Of a DNA stretch of 42,543 bases, positions 32,359 to 40,840 are shown piece by piece (the first letter of the stretch is position 1; each line of letters begins with the position of its first letter). The position numbers and the translations under genes were made by a program. Origin of the DNA: CANRIN01 sp964493515 (GTDB lineage: Bacteria > Bacillota > Clostridia > Oscillospirales > JAAYOS01); assembly GCA_964493515.1 (NCBI GenBank), contig CAZBNJ010000013.1, positions 1 to 42,543 on the forward strand. Reading direction: 5' to 3'. The notes below the pieces were generated by a model. It was given only the letters and a program-made list of their open reading frames with translations. It did not search any database and was not told the DNA's origin.

Positions 32359-34101
32359 TTAGTCGTCGATGAACACGATACGAGCGTTGTAGCGGTCGAG
32401 AGCGGCCTGATAGCAGCCCTCGGCGTCATGGATGCCATAACCCTCGAGGACGTTCAGGACCTCGGTCTCCCAAGTGTCCGCCGACTTCTCGCCGGTGATG
32501 ACCGCGACCAGCCACTCCTTAGCGGTGGTGTCCGCGTTAGCAACGATGCTCGAAGCAGCGTCGCCCTCTTCCTTGGTCAGGGTCAGACCCTCAGGCAGGA
32601 CGTAGTCGTTGCCGACCTCGTTCCAGATGTTCTGATACTCCATCTGACGGGTGGACAGGGCGCTCCATTCACGGCTCCAGATCGAGTAGGTCGGGCCGTT
32701 GTGGACAGCAACCTTGTACTGAACATAGGTGACGTTGTTGCTGAGCTTCTCCATCAGCCACGGCTGATAGCACTCCTTGTGTCCGTCGCCGTTCGAGTCA
32801 GCCTCATCAACGTAATAGGTAGCGTTGGTGTCGCCCTTCTCGCCAACGGTCGGGCCCCAGTTCGAAGCGATCTTCGCCTCGTCGGTCCAAGCGTAATCCC
32901 AGAACTTGCACGCAAGCTCTATGTTCGGCAGAGCAGCGACGGTGATGCCCATCGAGTTGCCGGCACGGATCTTGTCCTGAGTGTTGCGGAAGTGGATGTC
33001 GCTCCAGCTGTCCGACGCGTTGAGCTTCGGAGCGCTCAGAGCCTGGATCATGAAGTCCGGCTCGGGCTGCAGCTCGCTGACGGCGGCCGCGGCCTTGAAC
33101 ATCTCGTCGTTGGTGTAGATGAAGTCAGCTATACCAACTTCGCTGTTTGCCCAGTAATCCTGCGGGGTGCCCCACGAGTTCTCACCGACATAGTTCTTGT
33201 TGATGAGGCCCTTGGCGTACCACTCAGCCATCTTAGCGGCATACTGAGCGAACTCCGGCTTGGTCGCGTTATAGACGATCTTGCCGTTCTCGTTGGCGAA
33301 CTTGTGGCCCGAGGTGAACGCGCCGATGTCCCAAGCGGACGAGACAGCGTCCGAGGCCATGGTGTTACCGGTCTGGAGCCACAGCGGGCCGGCGTTCTCA
33401 TGGGTGTACTCCTTGAGAGCGGTCAGCACCTGCTCCATGCCGTCGATGGTCGCGCAGTCGGCGGTGGTCAGGCCGGCCTTGTTCAGCCAGTCCTCACGGA
33501 CGCCGAGGCCGATCCACGAGCCCTGCGGCACATCAACGATGTGATGGACGCCCCAGAGGTTACCGCCGTCGGAAACCGCCTGAATGAAGGTCTCCTGGGT
33601 GCCGTAGACCATCTGACGATAGTGCGGCATGTACATATCAACATAGTCGTTCAGCGCGAGCAGAACGCCATCGTCGATAGCCTTGTCCACGCCGCCGTCA
33701 TAGTAGCCCTTGATCGACTGAACGAACTCCGGATAGCTGTTCGACAGGATCATGGTCTGGAAGGACTCCTTCTCCGAGCCGACAGCCGGATGCTCGAATA
33801 TGATATCGATTCCGGTCTGCTCCTCCATCCACTGATAGAAGAGGTTGTCGTCATAGGTGTTGAAGTCGGTGAACGACTGGCCGTTCGGGATCCAGTAGGT
33901 GAACGAAATGTCGTCCTCGGTGAGCGGCAGGTCATAGTCCTCGATCTCCCCGTCGTCAACAGGCGCCACATATGTCGGGGCGGCCGACGCCGGGCCGTTG
34001 GACGGCTCAGTCGACGGGTTCTCCTCGTTGCTGCCGCCGCAGCCGGCAAGCAGGCCAGCCATCATGAGCAGCGCAAGAAGCAGTGCAAGTGTCTTCTTCA
34101 T
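32359..34101 (-). CDS. LplA/LipO-like solute-binding lipoprotein, copy 1
   Basis: A 580-aa lipoprotein. The signal peptide MKKTLALLLALLMMAGLLAGC (lipobox Cys21) is followed by a low-complexity linker to about 50. The mature part has ITYWIP-like FTYWIPNGQSF, YQWMEEQTGIDIIFEHPAVG (about 95-115), and FQTMILSNSYPEFV, a pattern seen in large binding proteins of the LplA/LipO (YtcQ) type that serve CUT1-like importers of complex sugars. GGAGG precedes ATG 34101. It has a separate promoter and terminator. No permease genes are adjacent, so it depends on a transporter elsewhere. The ligand is unknown. Confidence 0.87.
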   Translation of the reverse strand: MKKTLALLLALLMMAGLLAGCGGSNEENPSTEPSNGPASAAPTYVAPVDDGEIEDYDLPLTEDDISFTYWIPNGQSFTDFNTYDDNLFYQWMEEQTGIDIIFEHPAVGSEKESFQTMILSNSYPEFVQSIKGYYDGGVDKAIDDGVLLALNDYVDMYMPHYRQMVYGTQETFIQAVSDGGNLWGVHHIVDVPQGSWIGLGVREDWLNKAGLTTADCATIDGMEQVLTALKEYTHENAGPLWLQTGNTMASDAVSSAWDIGAFTSGHKFANENGKIVYNATKPEFAQYAAKMAEWYAKGLINKNYVGENSWGTPQDYWANSEVGIADFIYTNDEMFKAAAAVSELQPEPDFMIQALSAPKLNASDSWSDIHFRNTQDKIRAGNSMGITVAALPNIELACKFWDYAWTDEAKIASNWGPTVGEKGDTNATYYVDEADSNGDGHKECYQPWLMEKLSNNVTYVQYKVAVHNGPTYSIWSREWSALSTRQMEYQNIWNEVGNDYVLPEGLTLTKEEGDAASSIVANADTTAKEWLVAVITGEKSADTWETEVLNVLEGYGIHDAEGCYQAALDRYNARIVFIDD

Positions 34102-34210
34102 GACAAATCCTCCATTAAAATGGGTTTTTATTAGGGCTGGTACGCAATTCGCACAAAACCTGTCTATGTATATTCGTGTGAATTGTGTACTATTTCGCCC
34201 TACCACTGAA

Positions 34211-34239
34211 ATTATAAATCATTTGTTAACAGTTTGCAA
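34211..34239 (-). promoter_or_regulatory. Promoter of LplA-like copy 1
   Basis: Minus strand TTGCAA (34234-34239), 17-bp spacer, TATAAT (34211-34216). The leader to the ATG at 34101 is about 100 bases. Confidence 0.85.
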
Positions 34240-34435
34240 CCCCTTACTTTCTAAAATGTGAACAAAAAATCTTTTCTTTTTTGTACTCAACGCCCGCTGT
34301 GGGTAAATATAAGTCCACATTTAACAATTTTCCAAGCGATTAAATCGTGCCTCCAACCGCCCGATTTAACAATTCGTTAACACTTTTGCGCATATTTGCT
34401 GCCGCATTTCGCCCTTTTACCGCAAGCCGCGCACA
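34240..34435. other. AT-rich intergenic DNA with TTAACA repeats
   Basis: No gene seen. The motif TTAACA occurs in the same orientation at 34321-34326, 34366-34371 and 34377-34382, with a fourth copy at 34226-34231 inside the promoter spacer. The 10-mer TTTAACAATT is repeated at 34320-34329 and 34365-34374. These may be regulator sites or chance in AT-rich DNA. Confidence 0.35.
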
Positions 34436-34469
34436 AAAATGACGGCACCCTCGCGGATGCCGTCATTTT
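34436..34469 (-). terminator. Terminator of LplA-like copy 2
   Basis: AAAATGACGGCA (34436-34447), 10-base loop, TGCCGTCATTTT (34458-34469), a 12-bp perfect stem 20 bp after the stop. Confidence 0.9.
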
Positions 34470-34489
34470 GATAGACTTGTTAAGATTTC

Positions 34490-36232
34490 TTACTTGAGGT
34501 ACTGCGCACGCTGCAGGTAACGGTCGAGCGCGTTCTGATACAGCTCCTCCGCGCGCGAGATGTTCAGCGTCTCCAGCTGAGCCATCAGCTCGCTCTCATA
34601 GGTGTCGACCGACTTCTGTCCGGTGATGACCAGCGCGGTCCATTCGGTAACTGCGGTGTTGCAGCCGCTCAGTATTGCCGAAGCCTCCGAGCCCTCGTCA
34701 GCGGTCAGGGTAACTCCACCCGGCCACATCCAGTCGTTTCCGGCGCTGTCCCAGATCTTGGTGTAGTTGATCTCCTCCTCGCTCAGAGCGCACCACTCGC
34801 GGCTCCAGATGCAGTAGGACGGGCCCATATAAGCCGCGACCTTGTACTGGACGTTGGTGACGTTGCCGCACTGCTCCATCAGCCACGGCTGATAGCACTC
34901 GATGTGTCCGTCGCCGTTCGCGTCGGTCGGGTCAACGAAGTAGGTGGCATTTGCGTCACCCTCCGCGCCCTCGGTCGGGCCCCAGTTGGAGGCGATAACG
35001 CCGTCCGGGCTGAACACATAGTCCCAATAGCGGCACGCAAGCTCGATCTCATCGTCGGTGCAGCCGGTGGTAATGCCCATCGAGTAGTTGGTGCGGACAA
35101 GCTCCTGAGTCTGACGGATGTGGACGTCCTTCGAGACGTTCATGCTGTCGGTCAGCTTCGGAGTCGCAAGCGCCGAGATGTGGAAGTCGGGCTGCGGGAA
35201 GTTCTCGTTGGTCGCTGCCAGCGCGGCAAAGTTCGACGCCATGGTGTAGACAAACTCGGCAAGACCTATCTCACTGTTTATCCAACGATCCTCGGCGGCA
35301 TAGCTGCGCGCGTCGGCGATATAGTTGGTGTTGACGAGACCCTTGGCGTACCAGTCAGCCATCTTGGCGACGTACTCCTTAAAGCCCGGCTGCGTCGGCG
35401 AGTAGGTCGCCTTGCCGTCGACATTCAGGATGCGAGTGCCGCCGCTGAGCACCGAACCGGCGCCGTACGAGCCGCAGATGCCGCCGCCGACGTTAAGTCC
35501 GCCGTTGGACAGGAAGAGCGGGCCCTGGTTGTCGTTGGTATACTCCTTGAACGCGGTGAGCACCTGCTCCATTCCGTCGATGGTCGAAGCGGTCTCGATG
35601 GTCAGGCCGGCCTTGTCCAGCCAGTCGCTGCGGACACCGAGTCCGAGCCACGCGCCCTGGGCATAATCGACGATGTGATGCACGCCCCACAGGTTGCCGC
35701 TGTCCGAAATGGCGCGGATGAAGGTCTCCTCATCGCGATAGACGGTGGCCTTGTAGTTGGGCATGTAGTCGTCGACCAGCTCGTTGAGGCGGCGCAGAAC
35801 GCCGTCGTTTATCGCCTTGTCAACTCCGCCGCTGTAATAGTTCGAGAAGAAGCTGATAAAGTCCGGATAGTCGTTGGACAGTATCATGGTCTGGAAGTTC
35901 TCGTTCTCGCTTCCCACGGTCGGGTGGATGAAGTTGAGGTGAACGCCGGTCTGCTCCTCCATCCACTGATAGAACAGGTTGTCGTTGAAGCTCGAGTAGC
36001 CCTCGAAGCTCGCGCTGTTGGTGACCCAGTAGTCAAAGGTCACGTCGTCCTCGGTGAGCGGAAGCTCGATCTCGTTGCTTCCCGGCTCGGTCGAGACAGG
36101 TGCCTCATAGCTCGGTGCGCTCGACGGCTCGGTCGAGGTCGGCGCGCTCGGGTTTTCCTCTCCGCTGCCGCATCCGGCAAGAAGGCCTGCCATCATAAGC
36201 AGCGCAAGGAGAAGGCTGAGTGCTTTCTTCAT
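34490..36232 (-). CDS. LplA/LipO-like solute-binding lipoprotein, copy 2
   Basis: A 580-aa paralogue of the protein at 32359-34101, with the same length and layout. The signal peptide MKKALSLLLALLMMAGLLAGC (Cys21) is nearly identical. Shared blocks include FYQWMEEQTGV, FQTMILSNDYPDFI, YYSGGVDKAINDGVL, NLWGVHHIVD and NVTNVQYKVAAYMGPSY. AGGAGG lies 8 bases before ATG 36232. It has its own promoter (36299-36327) and terminator. The two copies differ throughout rather than in one patch, suggesting older divergence than the peptide-binding pair. Confidence 0.87.
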   Translation of the reverse strand: MKKALSLLLALLMMAGLLAGCGSGEENPSAPTSTEPSSAPSYEAPVSTEPGSNEIELPLTEDDVTFDYWVTNSASFEGYSSFNDNLFYQWMEEQTGVHLNFIHPTVGSENENFQTMILSNDYPDFISFFSNYYSGGVDKAINDGVLRRLNELVDDYMPNYKATVYRDEETFIRAISDSGNLWGVHHIVDYAQGAWLGLGVRSDWLDKAGLTIETASTIDGMEQVLTAFKEYTNDNQGPLFLSNGGLNVGGGICGSYGAGSVLSGGTRILNVDGKATYSPTQPGFKEYVAKMADWYAKGLVNTNYIADARSYAAEDRWINSEIGLAEFVYTMASNFAALAATNENFPQPDFHISALATPKLTDSMNVSKDVHIRQTQELVRTNYSMGITTGCTDDEIELACRYWDYVFSPDGVIASNWGPTEGAEGDANATYFVDPTDANGDGHIECYQPWLMEQCGNVTNVQYKVAAYMGPSYCIWSREWCALSEEEINYTKIWDSAGNDWMWPGGVTLTADEGSEASAILSGCNTAVTEWTALVITGQKSVDTYESELMAQLETLNISRAEELYQNALDRYLQRAQYLK

Positions 36233-36298
36233 CTTCTGATCCTCCTAAAACAGTGTCTTTGCAGTTGACCTAGTGTGTGGTCTCACTGCACTGGATAG

Positions 36299-36327
36299 AT
36301 TATACTCTTTTGTGGATTTGTCGTAAA
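36299..36327 (-). promoter_or_regulatory. Promoter of LplA-like copy 2
   Basis: Minus strand TATAAT (36299-36304) with a moderate TTTACG (36322-36327) 17 bp upstream. Confidence 0.65.
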
Positions 36328-36439
36328 TGGACAGATTTCACGAACCTTATCCGAACAGACGTCCGTCAAATTTGTCAATCTGCACCATTGGAAGCCACTC
36401 CAACGGCTTGCGGCGCAGCGTCTTTACCGATAGTCGTAC

Positions 36440-37048
36440 TTAGTCCGGCTGCTGCCCGTCGTGAGCCATCCATCGGCACTCTGTGAGCCGCATATCGGTA
36501 AAAACAGCCTTAAAGGAGGAGTCCTCCGGCGAACAGGCGTAGATGCCGAATCGGATCCTTCCTCCGCCCTTGTTCATATGGCAGATACGCATCTGTTCAA
36601 AGGTCTTGCCGTCCGCCGAGCACTCGATGCAGTAGTCGTCCTCCCGACGGCTGAAGCGATACCACATGGATTTAACGGCGGCGGGGATGGCGGTAGTTGC
36701 CCAGTCCGAGTATCCCCCGTTCGTCACGACGCTTCCCAGATGCTGAAACTCCTCGTTCTCATATTCGATCGAGCCTTTGAGCCAGTTCTCGCTGTCCAGA
36801 TACATAACAACGCCGCACTGGTCAAACCTATGATGGCTGTCGGCAAAATCGGTCTTTACCACAAAGCTGAAAAACTTCTCGTCGGTCTCCATCTGAAGGA
36901 CCGGCGCGTTGTCGTTTTGAAAGTGATAATATGTCCTCTGCCACAGGTCGGTGTGCGGTTCGGTGACGATCTCCACCCTGTCGGCTCCGATATGACAGCT
37001 CTTCGGCTGCCGTGTCCACTTAAAGTTTGATGTGTCCATGTCGCTCAC
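36440..37048 (-). CDS. DUF1349 concanavalin-like domain protein
   Basis: A 202-aa protein consisting of one DUF1349 domain, a concanavalin-A-like beta sandwich. Characteristic segments are FFSFVVKTDFADSHHRFDQCG, GVVMYLDSENWLKGSIEYEN and GGGRIRFGIYACSPEDSSFK. No signal peptide. Start choice is uncertain: GTG 37048 is four bases after a GAGG in the end of the fumarase gene, while ATG 37039 is thirteen bases away; either gives the full domain. It is the last gene of the trxA operon. The family may bind carbohydrate; function unproven. Confidence 0.85.
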   Translation of the reverse strand: MSDMDTSNFKWTRQPKSCHIGADRVEIVTEPHTDLWQRTYYHFQNDNAPVLQMETDEKFFSFVVKTDFADSHHRFDQCGVVMYLDSENWLKGSIEYENEEFQHLGSVVTNGGYSDWATTAIPAAVKSMWYRFSRREDDYCIECSADGKTFEQMRICHMNKGGGRIRFGIYACSPEDSSFKAVFTDMRLTECRWMAHDGQQPD

Positions 37049-37049
37049 G

Positions 37050-37580
37050 CTACCTCTTGAACATATTCCCGCCGACGCAGTCGATGCCCACCGTCAGCGG
37101 CAGCTCGTCTACGATAAGCTCCTTTACCGATTCGCAGCCGAGGTCGAGAAACGCTATCTCCTTTGCCGACTTCACGCTCTTGGCTATCAGCGCGCCGGCA
37201 CCTCCGACCGCGCACAGATAGACCGCGCCGTTTCGCTCGATCGCTCTGCACACCTCGTCCGAGCGCATACCCTTGCCTATCATCGCGGACAGCCCCAGGT
37301 CGAGCAGCCTCGGCGAAAACGCGTCCATGCGACCGCTGGTCGTGGGACCGCAGCTTCCGACTGCCATGCCGTCGCGCGCAGGCGTAGGTCCGGCATAGTA
37401 TATCGCCGCGCCCGCGAGGTCAAACGGAGGCTCCTTCCCCGCGTCGAGCAGCTCGAATATGCGCCGATGCGCCGCGTCACGCGCGGTGTAGATCTTTCCG
37501 CTGAGTATCACACGATCGCCGGCACGCAGCTCGCGCGCGGCGGTGCGCAGTTCGGACGCGTCAATTCTTCGCGTCGCCAT
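37050..37580 (-). CDS. Class I fumarase/tartrate dehydratase beta subunit
   Basis: A 176-aa protein matching the C-terminal (beta) half of oxygen-sensitive class I fumarases and L(+)-tartrate dehydratases: LRAGDRVILSGKIYTARDAAHRR, AIYYAGPTP, GSCGPTTSGRMD (about 75-86) and MIGKG. In two-subunit enzymes the alpha subunit holds the 4Fe-4S cluster and is usually encoded directly upstream. Here the upstream gene is DivIVA-like (20-bp overlap), and no alpha gene is in the window. Either the alpha gene is elsewhere or the protein has another role. Ribosome site AAAGAG lies inside the upstream gene. Confidence 0.9.
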   Translation of the reverse strand: MATRRIDASELRTAARELRAGDRVILSGKIYTARDAAHRRIFELLDAGKEPPFDLAGAAIYYAGPTPARDGMAVGSCGPTTSGRMDAFSPRLLDLGLSAMIGKGMRSDEVCRAIERNGAVYLCAVGGAGALIAKSVKSAKEIAFLDLGCESVKELIVDELPLTVGIDCVGGNMFKR

Positions 37581-38214
37581 TGACGTTCTCTTTTGCGCTG
37601 ACCCTGTTCAGCCGCTCACCGGTCTCGTCAAAGCCGGCAAGCACACGCTCAAGCGCCGCGCGCATTGCGTCTATCTCGCGCAGAGCGCCGTTCAGGCTCT
37701 GACCCGCCGTGCCGCGCGCCTCGTCAAACCGCCAGCGCAGGTCACCGACGATCCGCTCCGCCTCACCGCGAGCGGCATTCGCCGCGTCGCGCGCGTCCTG
37801 CTCGATGCGGCGTGCGCGGTCGTGAGCTTCAAGTTCGATGTCGGTCACGCGCGCCTTCACGCGTTCAAGCTCCGCCAGCTTGTCCGAAAGCTTCATGTCC
37901 GCCTGCTCGTACTCGGTCAGGCGAGCGCCGCGCTGTTCGGCGAGCGTCTCGGTGGTGCTCAGCGTGCTCTCCAGCGCCGCCGCCTTCGCGCTCATGTCGG
38001 ACAGCGCCTGCTTGGTCGCCTCAAGCTCACCGCGGAGGACGCTCGCGTCGCCTCCGAGGCGCCTTGCCGCGTCGCGCTCCGCCGATACCTTCTCAAGCTC
38101 GCTGCGAAGCTCGGCTATCTCGCGGTTGCGCGCGGAGGTCAGCTCCTCAATATATGTAACCACGTCGCGGCGGTTGAATCCCCCGAGAAGCGTGCGTCGT
38201 ATCTTCATATCCAT
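37561..38214 (-). CDS. DivIVA-like coiled-coil protein
   Basis: A 217-aa protein. The N-terminus IRRTLLGGFNRRDVVTYIEE is the DivIVA/GpsB-type membrane-binding turn, followed by continuous coiled coil (about 25-165) rich in Glu, Arg and Ala, then a helical C-terminus. Such proteins mark negatively curved membrane at poles or septa, or scaffold cell-wall synthesis. It lies 33 bp after trxA with no clear terminator between, so it is probably in the trxA transcript. Its end overlaps the fumarase beta gene by 20 bp. Which division or polarity role it has cannot be told. Confidence 0.8.
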   Translation of the reverse strand: MDMKIRRTLLGGFNRRDVVTYIEELTSARNREIAELRSELEKVSAERDAARRLGGDASVLRGELEATKQALSDMSAKAAALESTLSTTETLAEQRGARLTEYEQADMKLSDKLAELERVKARVTDIELEAHDRARRIEQDARDAANAARGEAERIVGDLRWRFDEARGTAGQSLNGALREIDAMRAALERVLAGFDETGERLNRVSAKENVNGDAKN

Positions 38215-38247
38215 GCTTTATCCGTCCCTTCTATGTATTGGGCCTTA

Positions 38248-38559
38248 TCAAAGACCCTCTATGAATTCTTCCAGATCCTCTTCCGAGCTGAGCCCTATCA
38301 TCTTGTCCAGCTGCTGTCCGTCCTTGAACAGCATGAAGGTCGGGATGCTCATAACGCGGTTCATCACCGCGAGCTCGCCCTCCTCGTCGATGTTCAGCTT
38401 CGCAAACTTCACGCGGTCGCCGTGCTTTTCCGCTATCGACTCGAATATGGGCGCCGCCGCCTTGCAAGGGCCGCACCACTCCGCCCAGAAGTCGATGAGC
38501 ACCGGCTTGTCGCTGTCCAGAACCTCGCTCTGCCAGTTGTCCTTGGTTATATGAAGCAT
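38248..38559 (-). CDS. trxA: Thioredoxin
   Basis: A 103-aa thioredoxin. The active site WCGPC is at residues 28-32, the buried Asp lies in LIDFWAEW, and the cis-Pro motif SIPTFMLFKDG is near residue 71. Length is standard. ATG 38559 has AAAGGA upstream and lies about 50 bases from the promoter -10. Cytoplasmic disulfide reductase. First gene of a run trxA, DivIVA-like, fumarase beta, DUF1349, and divergent from sigH. Confidence 0.96.
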   Translation of the reverse strand: MLHITKDNWQSEVLDSDKPVLIDFWAEWCGPCKAAAPIFESIAEKHGDRVKFAKLNIDEEGELAVMNRVMSIPTFMLFKDGQQLDKMIGLSSEEDLEEFIEGL

Positions 38560-38605
38560 AAAATTATCCTTTCTTCGCCAAAAGTTCTTGACCTGCTCTT
38601 TGGGT

Positions 38606-38634
38606 ATTATATCACGCTTGAAACAAAAAAACAA
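38606..38634 (-). promoter_or_regulatory. Promoter of the trxA operon
   Basis: Minus strand TTGTTT (38629-38634), 17-bp spacer, TATAAT (38606-38611). Confidence 0.7.
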
Positions 38635-38673
38635 TCTCAGACATACGTTTTGTCGAAATTTGAAAAATTCTCC

Positions 38674-38701
38674 TTGACATTTTCACCGAAATATATATAA
38701 T
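38674..38701 (+). promoter_or_regulatory. Promoter of sigH
   Basis: TTGACA (38674-38679), 16-bp spacer, TATAAT (38696-38701), the closest match to consensus in the window. Transcription starting near 38708 rules out an ATG at 38700 as start. Confidence 0.9.
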
Positions 38702-38717
38702 GATTTTAGGTGCATTT

Positions 38718-39320
38718 ATGTTTAGTTACCAAGAACTCTACAATTTTCCTGACGAGCGGCTCTGTGAGCTTGCAGTCGGGGGCGACCGCGAGGCGGAAAA
38801 CGTGCTTGCGACCCGCTATCTCTTCATGGTCCGTGCCGCCGCGCGTCCGTATTTTCTTACGGGCGGCGACTCGGAGGATCTCATCCAGGAGGGGATGCTC
38901 GGGCTGCTGTCCGCTATCCGAGAGTACGACCCGTCGCGCGGAAAGTTCTCGACCTTCGCTTCGAGCTGCGTCAAAAACAGAATAATTTCGGATACGCGTG
39001 CCGCCGGACGCGAGAAGCATCAGCCGCTGAACGGATACCTCGAGCTTAACGAAGAGGTCATAGACAGCGACAGGCTCATCGCCTACGGAGACCCAGACCC
39101 CGCCGATTTGCTCTCCGAACGTGAGAGCTACGACGAGCGTCTCGGGATGTACCGCGCAAAGCTGAGCGCGTTTGAAAGCGAGGTTCTTGGGCTGTACCTG
39201 GAAGGCTTCACCACCGCGGAAATGGCTTCCAAACTGGGGAAAAACAGGAAGTCGGTGGAAAATGCCGTCGCGCGAATACGGAGGAAGCTCGCCGACGACA
39301 AAAACGGCAACAACGGCTGA
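38718..39320 (+). CDS. sigH: SigH-like sigma-70 family RNA polymerase sigma factor
   Basis: A 200-aa sigma factor with regions 2 and 4 only. Region 2 shows ATRYLFMVRAAARPYFL and GGDSEDLIQEGMLGLLSAIR, closely matching SigH (Spo0H) of Bacillus; region 4 has LSAFESEVLGLYLEGFTTAE and the helix-turn-helix MASKLGKNRKSVENAVARIR. SigH directs entry into sporulation, consistent with the spore genes in the window. The start at 38718 follows AGGTG; an ATG at 38700 overlaps the -10. It leads a possible unit with the zinc-ribbon, PAP2 and YcxB-like genes. Another alternative sigma of the same subgroup is possible. Confidence 0.85.
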   Translation: MFSYQELYNFPDERLCELAVGGDREAENVLATRYLFMVRAAARPYFLTGGDSEDLIQEGMLGLLSAIREYDPSRGKFSTFASSCVKNRIISDTRAAGREKHQPLNGYLELNEEVIDSDRLIAYGDPDPADLLSERESYDERLGMYRAKLSAFESEVLGLYLEGFTTAEMASKLGKNRKSVENAVARIRRKLADDKNGNNG

Positions 39321-39329
39321 AAAGCCGTT
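39312..39329 (+). terminator. Hairpin at the end of sigH
   Basis: AACGGCT (39312-39318), GAAA tetraloop, AGCCGTT (39323-39329), overlapping the sigH stop. No U-run follows, so termination would be weak; it may process or stabilise the transcript. Confidence 0.4.
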
Positions 39330-39376
39330 ATTGTAAAAAAGTCCGCAAGGACAAAAAGTCAAAAGAGGGGTTTGGA

Positions 39377-39658
39377 ATGTACGAGGATAAGACTTTAGTT
39401 TGCAAAGAGTGTGGTCAGGAGTTCGTGTTTACCGCAGGAGAGCAGGAATTCTATGCCGAGCGCGGCTTCCAGAACGAGCCGCAGCGCTGCAAGAGCTGTC
39501 GCGACGCTCGCAAGGCTGCCGCACGCGGCCCGCGCGAGTATTTCACCGCCACCTGCGCGGAGTGCGGCAAGGAGGCACGCGTGCCCTTCGAGCCCAAGAC
39601 CGACCGCCCTGTGTACTGCAGCGAGTGCTTCGCGAAGATGCGCGAGGCTCAGCAGTAA
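39377..39658 (+). CDS. Zinc-ribbon domain protein
   Basis: A 93-aa protein with two zinc-binding regions. The first uses CKECGQEF and CKSCRDAR (Cys pairs about 9/12 and 38/41), the second CAECGKEA and CSECFAKM (about 60/63 and 81/84). This is the probable zinc-binding (CxxC-CxxC) family common in Clostridia; its role is unknown. GAGGGG precedes ATG 39377. It lies 56 bp after sigH. Confidence 0.9.
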   Translation: MYEDKTLVCKECGQEFVFTAGEQEFYAERGFQNEPQRCKSCRDARKAAARGPREYFTATCAECGKEARVPFEPKTDRPVYCSECFAKMREAQQ

Positions 39659-39721
39659 TCGCAAGCAAGCGAGAGGAGGAGGCGACGCGCTTCCTCCTTT
39701 CTTTATAACCGGAGGTAGGAT

Positions 39722-40282
39722 ATGCCTGTTTTCATCGAGAACTTCGATCTTTCGATACTTCGCGCGATAGACGCGCTGAACATTCCCTTTCTGAACGTGA
39801 TAGCGCAGGGGTTTTCGCTGCTCTGCGAGCACGGTCTGCTGCCGATACTGCTCGCGCTCGCGCTGCTGATACCCAAGCGGACGCGACGGTTCGGCGCTGC
39901 GATGGCGGTCGCGCTGCTGCTGAGCGTGATATTCACCAACATCATCATAAAGCCGCTGGTCGCGCGTCCCCGACCGTATGTCAAATACGACATCCACGTC
40001 TCGGCGCTGCTCCCGCACGACCTGTCCTTCCCGTCGGGGCACACTTCGGTGGCGTTTGCGGCGTCGGTGGCGTTCGCGGCGACCATATGGCGAAAGCACC
40101 GGGGGTACGCGCTGCTCGCGGTGGCGGTGGCTCTGCTTGTCGGACTGTCTCGGATATGGCTGAAGGTCCACTACCCGAGCGACGTCATCGCCGGCGCGCT
40201 GCTCGGCACGATATACGGACTTGTCGCGGCGGTGATAATGCGGCTTGCCGCAAAGAAGTTTCCGAAGCTGAACATCGGCTGA
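39722..40282 (+). CDS. PAP2-family membrane phosphatase
   Basis: A 186-aa integral membrane protein with the three phosphatase motifs: KPLVARPRP (about 78-86), PSGHTSVAFA (about 101-110) and SRIWLKVHYPSD (about 143-154), and five to six membrane helices. Members dephosphorylate undecaprenyl pyrophosphate or phosphatidic acid at the outer membrane face. A role as undecaprenyl-diphosphatase (BcrC-like) is plausible. GGAGG precedes ATG 39722. Confidence 0.92.
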   Translation: MPVFIENFDLSILRAIDALNIPFLNVIAQGFSLLCEHGLLPILLALALLIPKRTRRFGAAMAVALLLSVIFTNIIIKPLVARPRPYVKYDIHVSALLPHDLSFPSGHTSVAFAASVAFAATIWRKHRGYALLAVAVALLVGLSRIWLKVHYPSDVIAGALLGTIYGLVAAVIMRLAAKKFPKLNIG

Positions 40283-40295
40283 AAGGGGCGATACC

Positions 40296-40814
40296 ATGGA
40301 ATTTGAGTTTGAAAACGCTTACGAGGTGACCGAGGAGATCTATATGCACTGGGCGACCCATCCGGTCGGCAAGATCGCCAAGAAGAACGCCCGCATAATG
40401 CTGATAATGACCCTCATCGAGGTGGCCGTCGCGGCGGGGCTGGTGGTCCTCGGCATACTCAAGACCCAGCCGATCTATGTCATCGGCGGAGTGCTGTTCG
40501 CGTGCTACTTTCTTCTGAGCACGTTCGTGCTCCAGCGCCGCAAGCAGCGCGATCACTTCCGCAAAATGCGCGCGGCGCAGCACACCGAGCATTGGCAGAG
40601 GGTGATGCGCTTCGGCGACGAAATATCCGTCAACGACGCGGGCGACGAGGTGTCCTTCGGGTGGACGCGACTGACCGAGGTAACGCAGGACGACGACTGG
40701 TTCTACCTCTGGCTTGACCCAAGCTCGGCGTATCGCGTCAAGAAGGACGCGTTCACCGTCGGAAGCGCCGCCGATTTTGACAAGTTCGCCAAGCAGAAGA
40801 TTTCGCGCAAGTGA
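40296..40814 (+). CDS. YcxB-like membrane protein
   Basis: A 172-aa protein with two close membrane helices (about 33-50 and 55-72, IMLIMTLIEVAVAAGLVVL and YVIGGVLFACYFLLST) and a C-terminal soluble domain (about 95-170) with the YcxB-like pattern ISVNDAGDEVSFGWTRLTEV, WFYLWLDPSSAYRVKKDAF. Function of the family is unknown. GGGGCG-type site and ATG 40296 lie 13 bp after the PAP2 gene, so it is co-transcribed. A strong terminator follows. Confidence 0.8.
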   Translation: MEFEFENAYEVTEEIYMHWATHPVGKIAKKNARIMLIMTLIEVAVAAGLVVLGILKTQPIYVIGGVLFACYFLLSTFVLQRRKQRDHFRKMRAAQHTEHWQRVMRFGDEISVNDAGDEVSFGWTRLTEVTQDDDWFYLWLDPSSAYRVKKDAFTVGSAADFDKFAKQKISRK

Positions 40815-40840
40815 CCGCGATTTCGGTCGCGAAACAGCAA

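Noticed and set aside
38700..38717. ATG at 38700 as the sigH start
   Set aside because: It overlaps the -10 TATAAT at 38696-38701 and would lie upstream of the transcription start.
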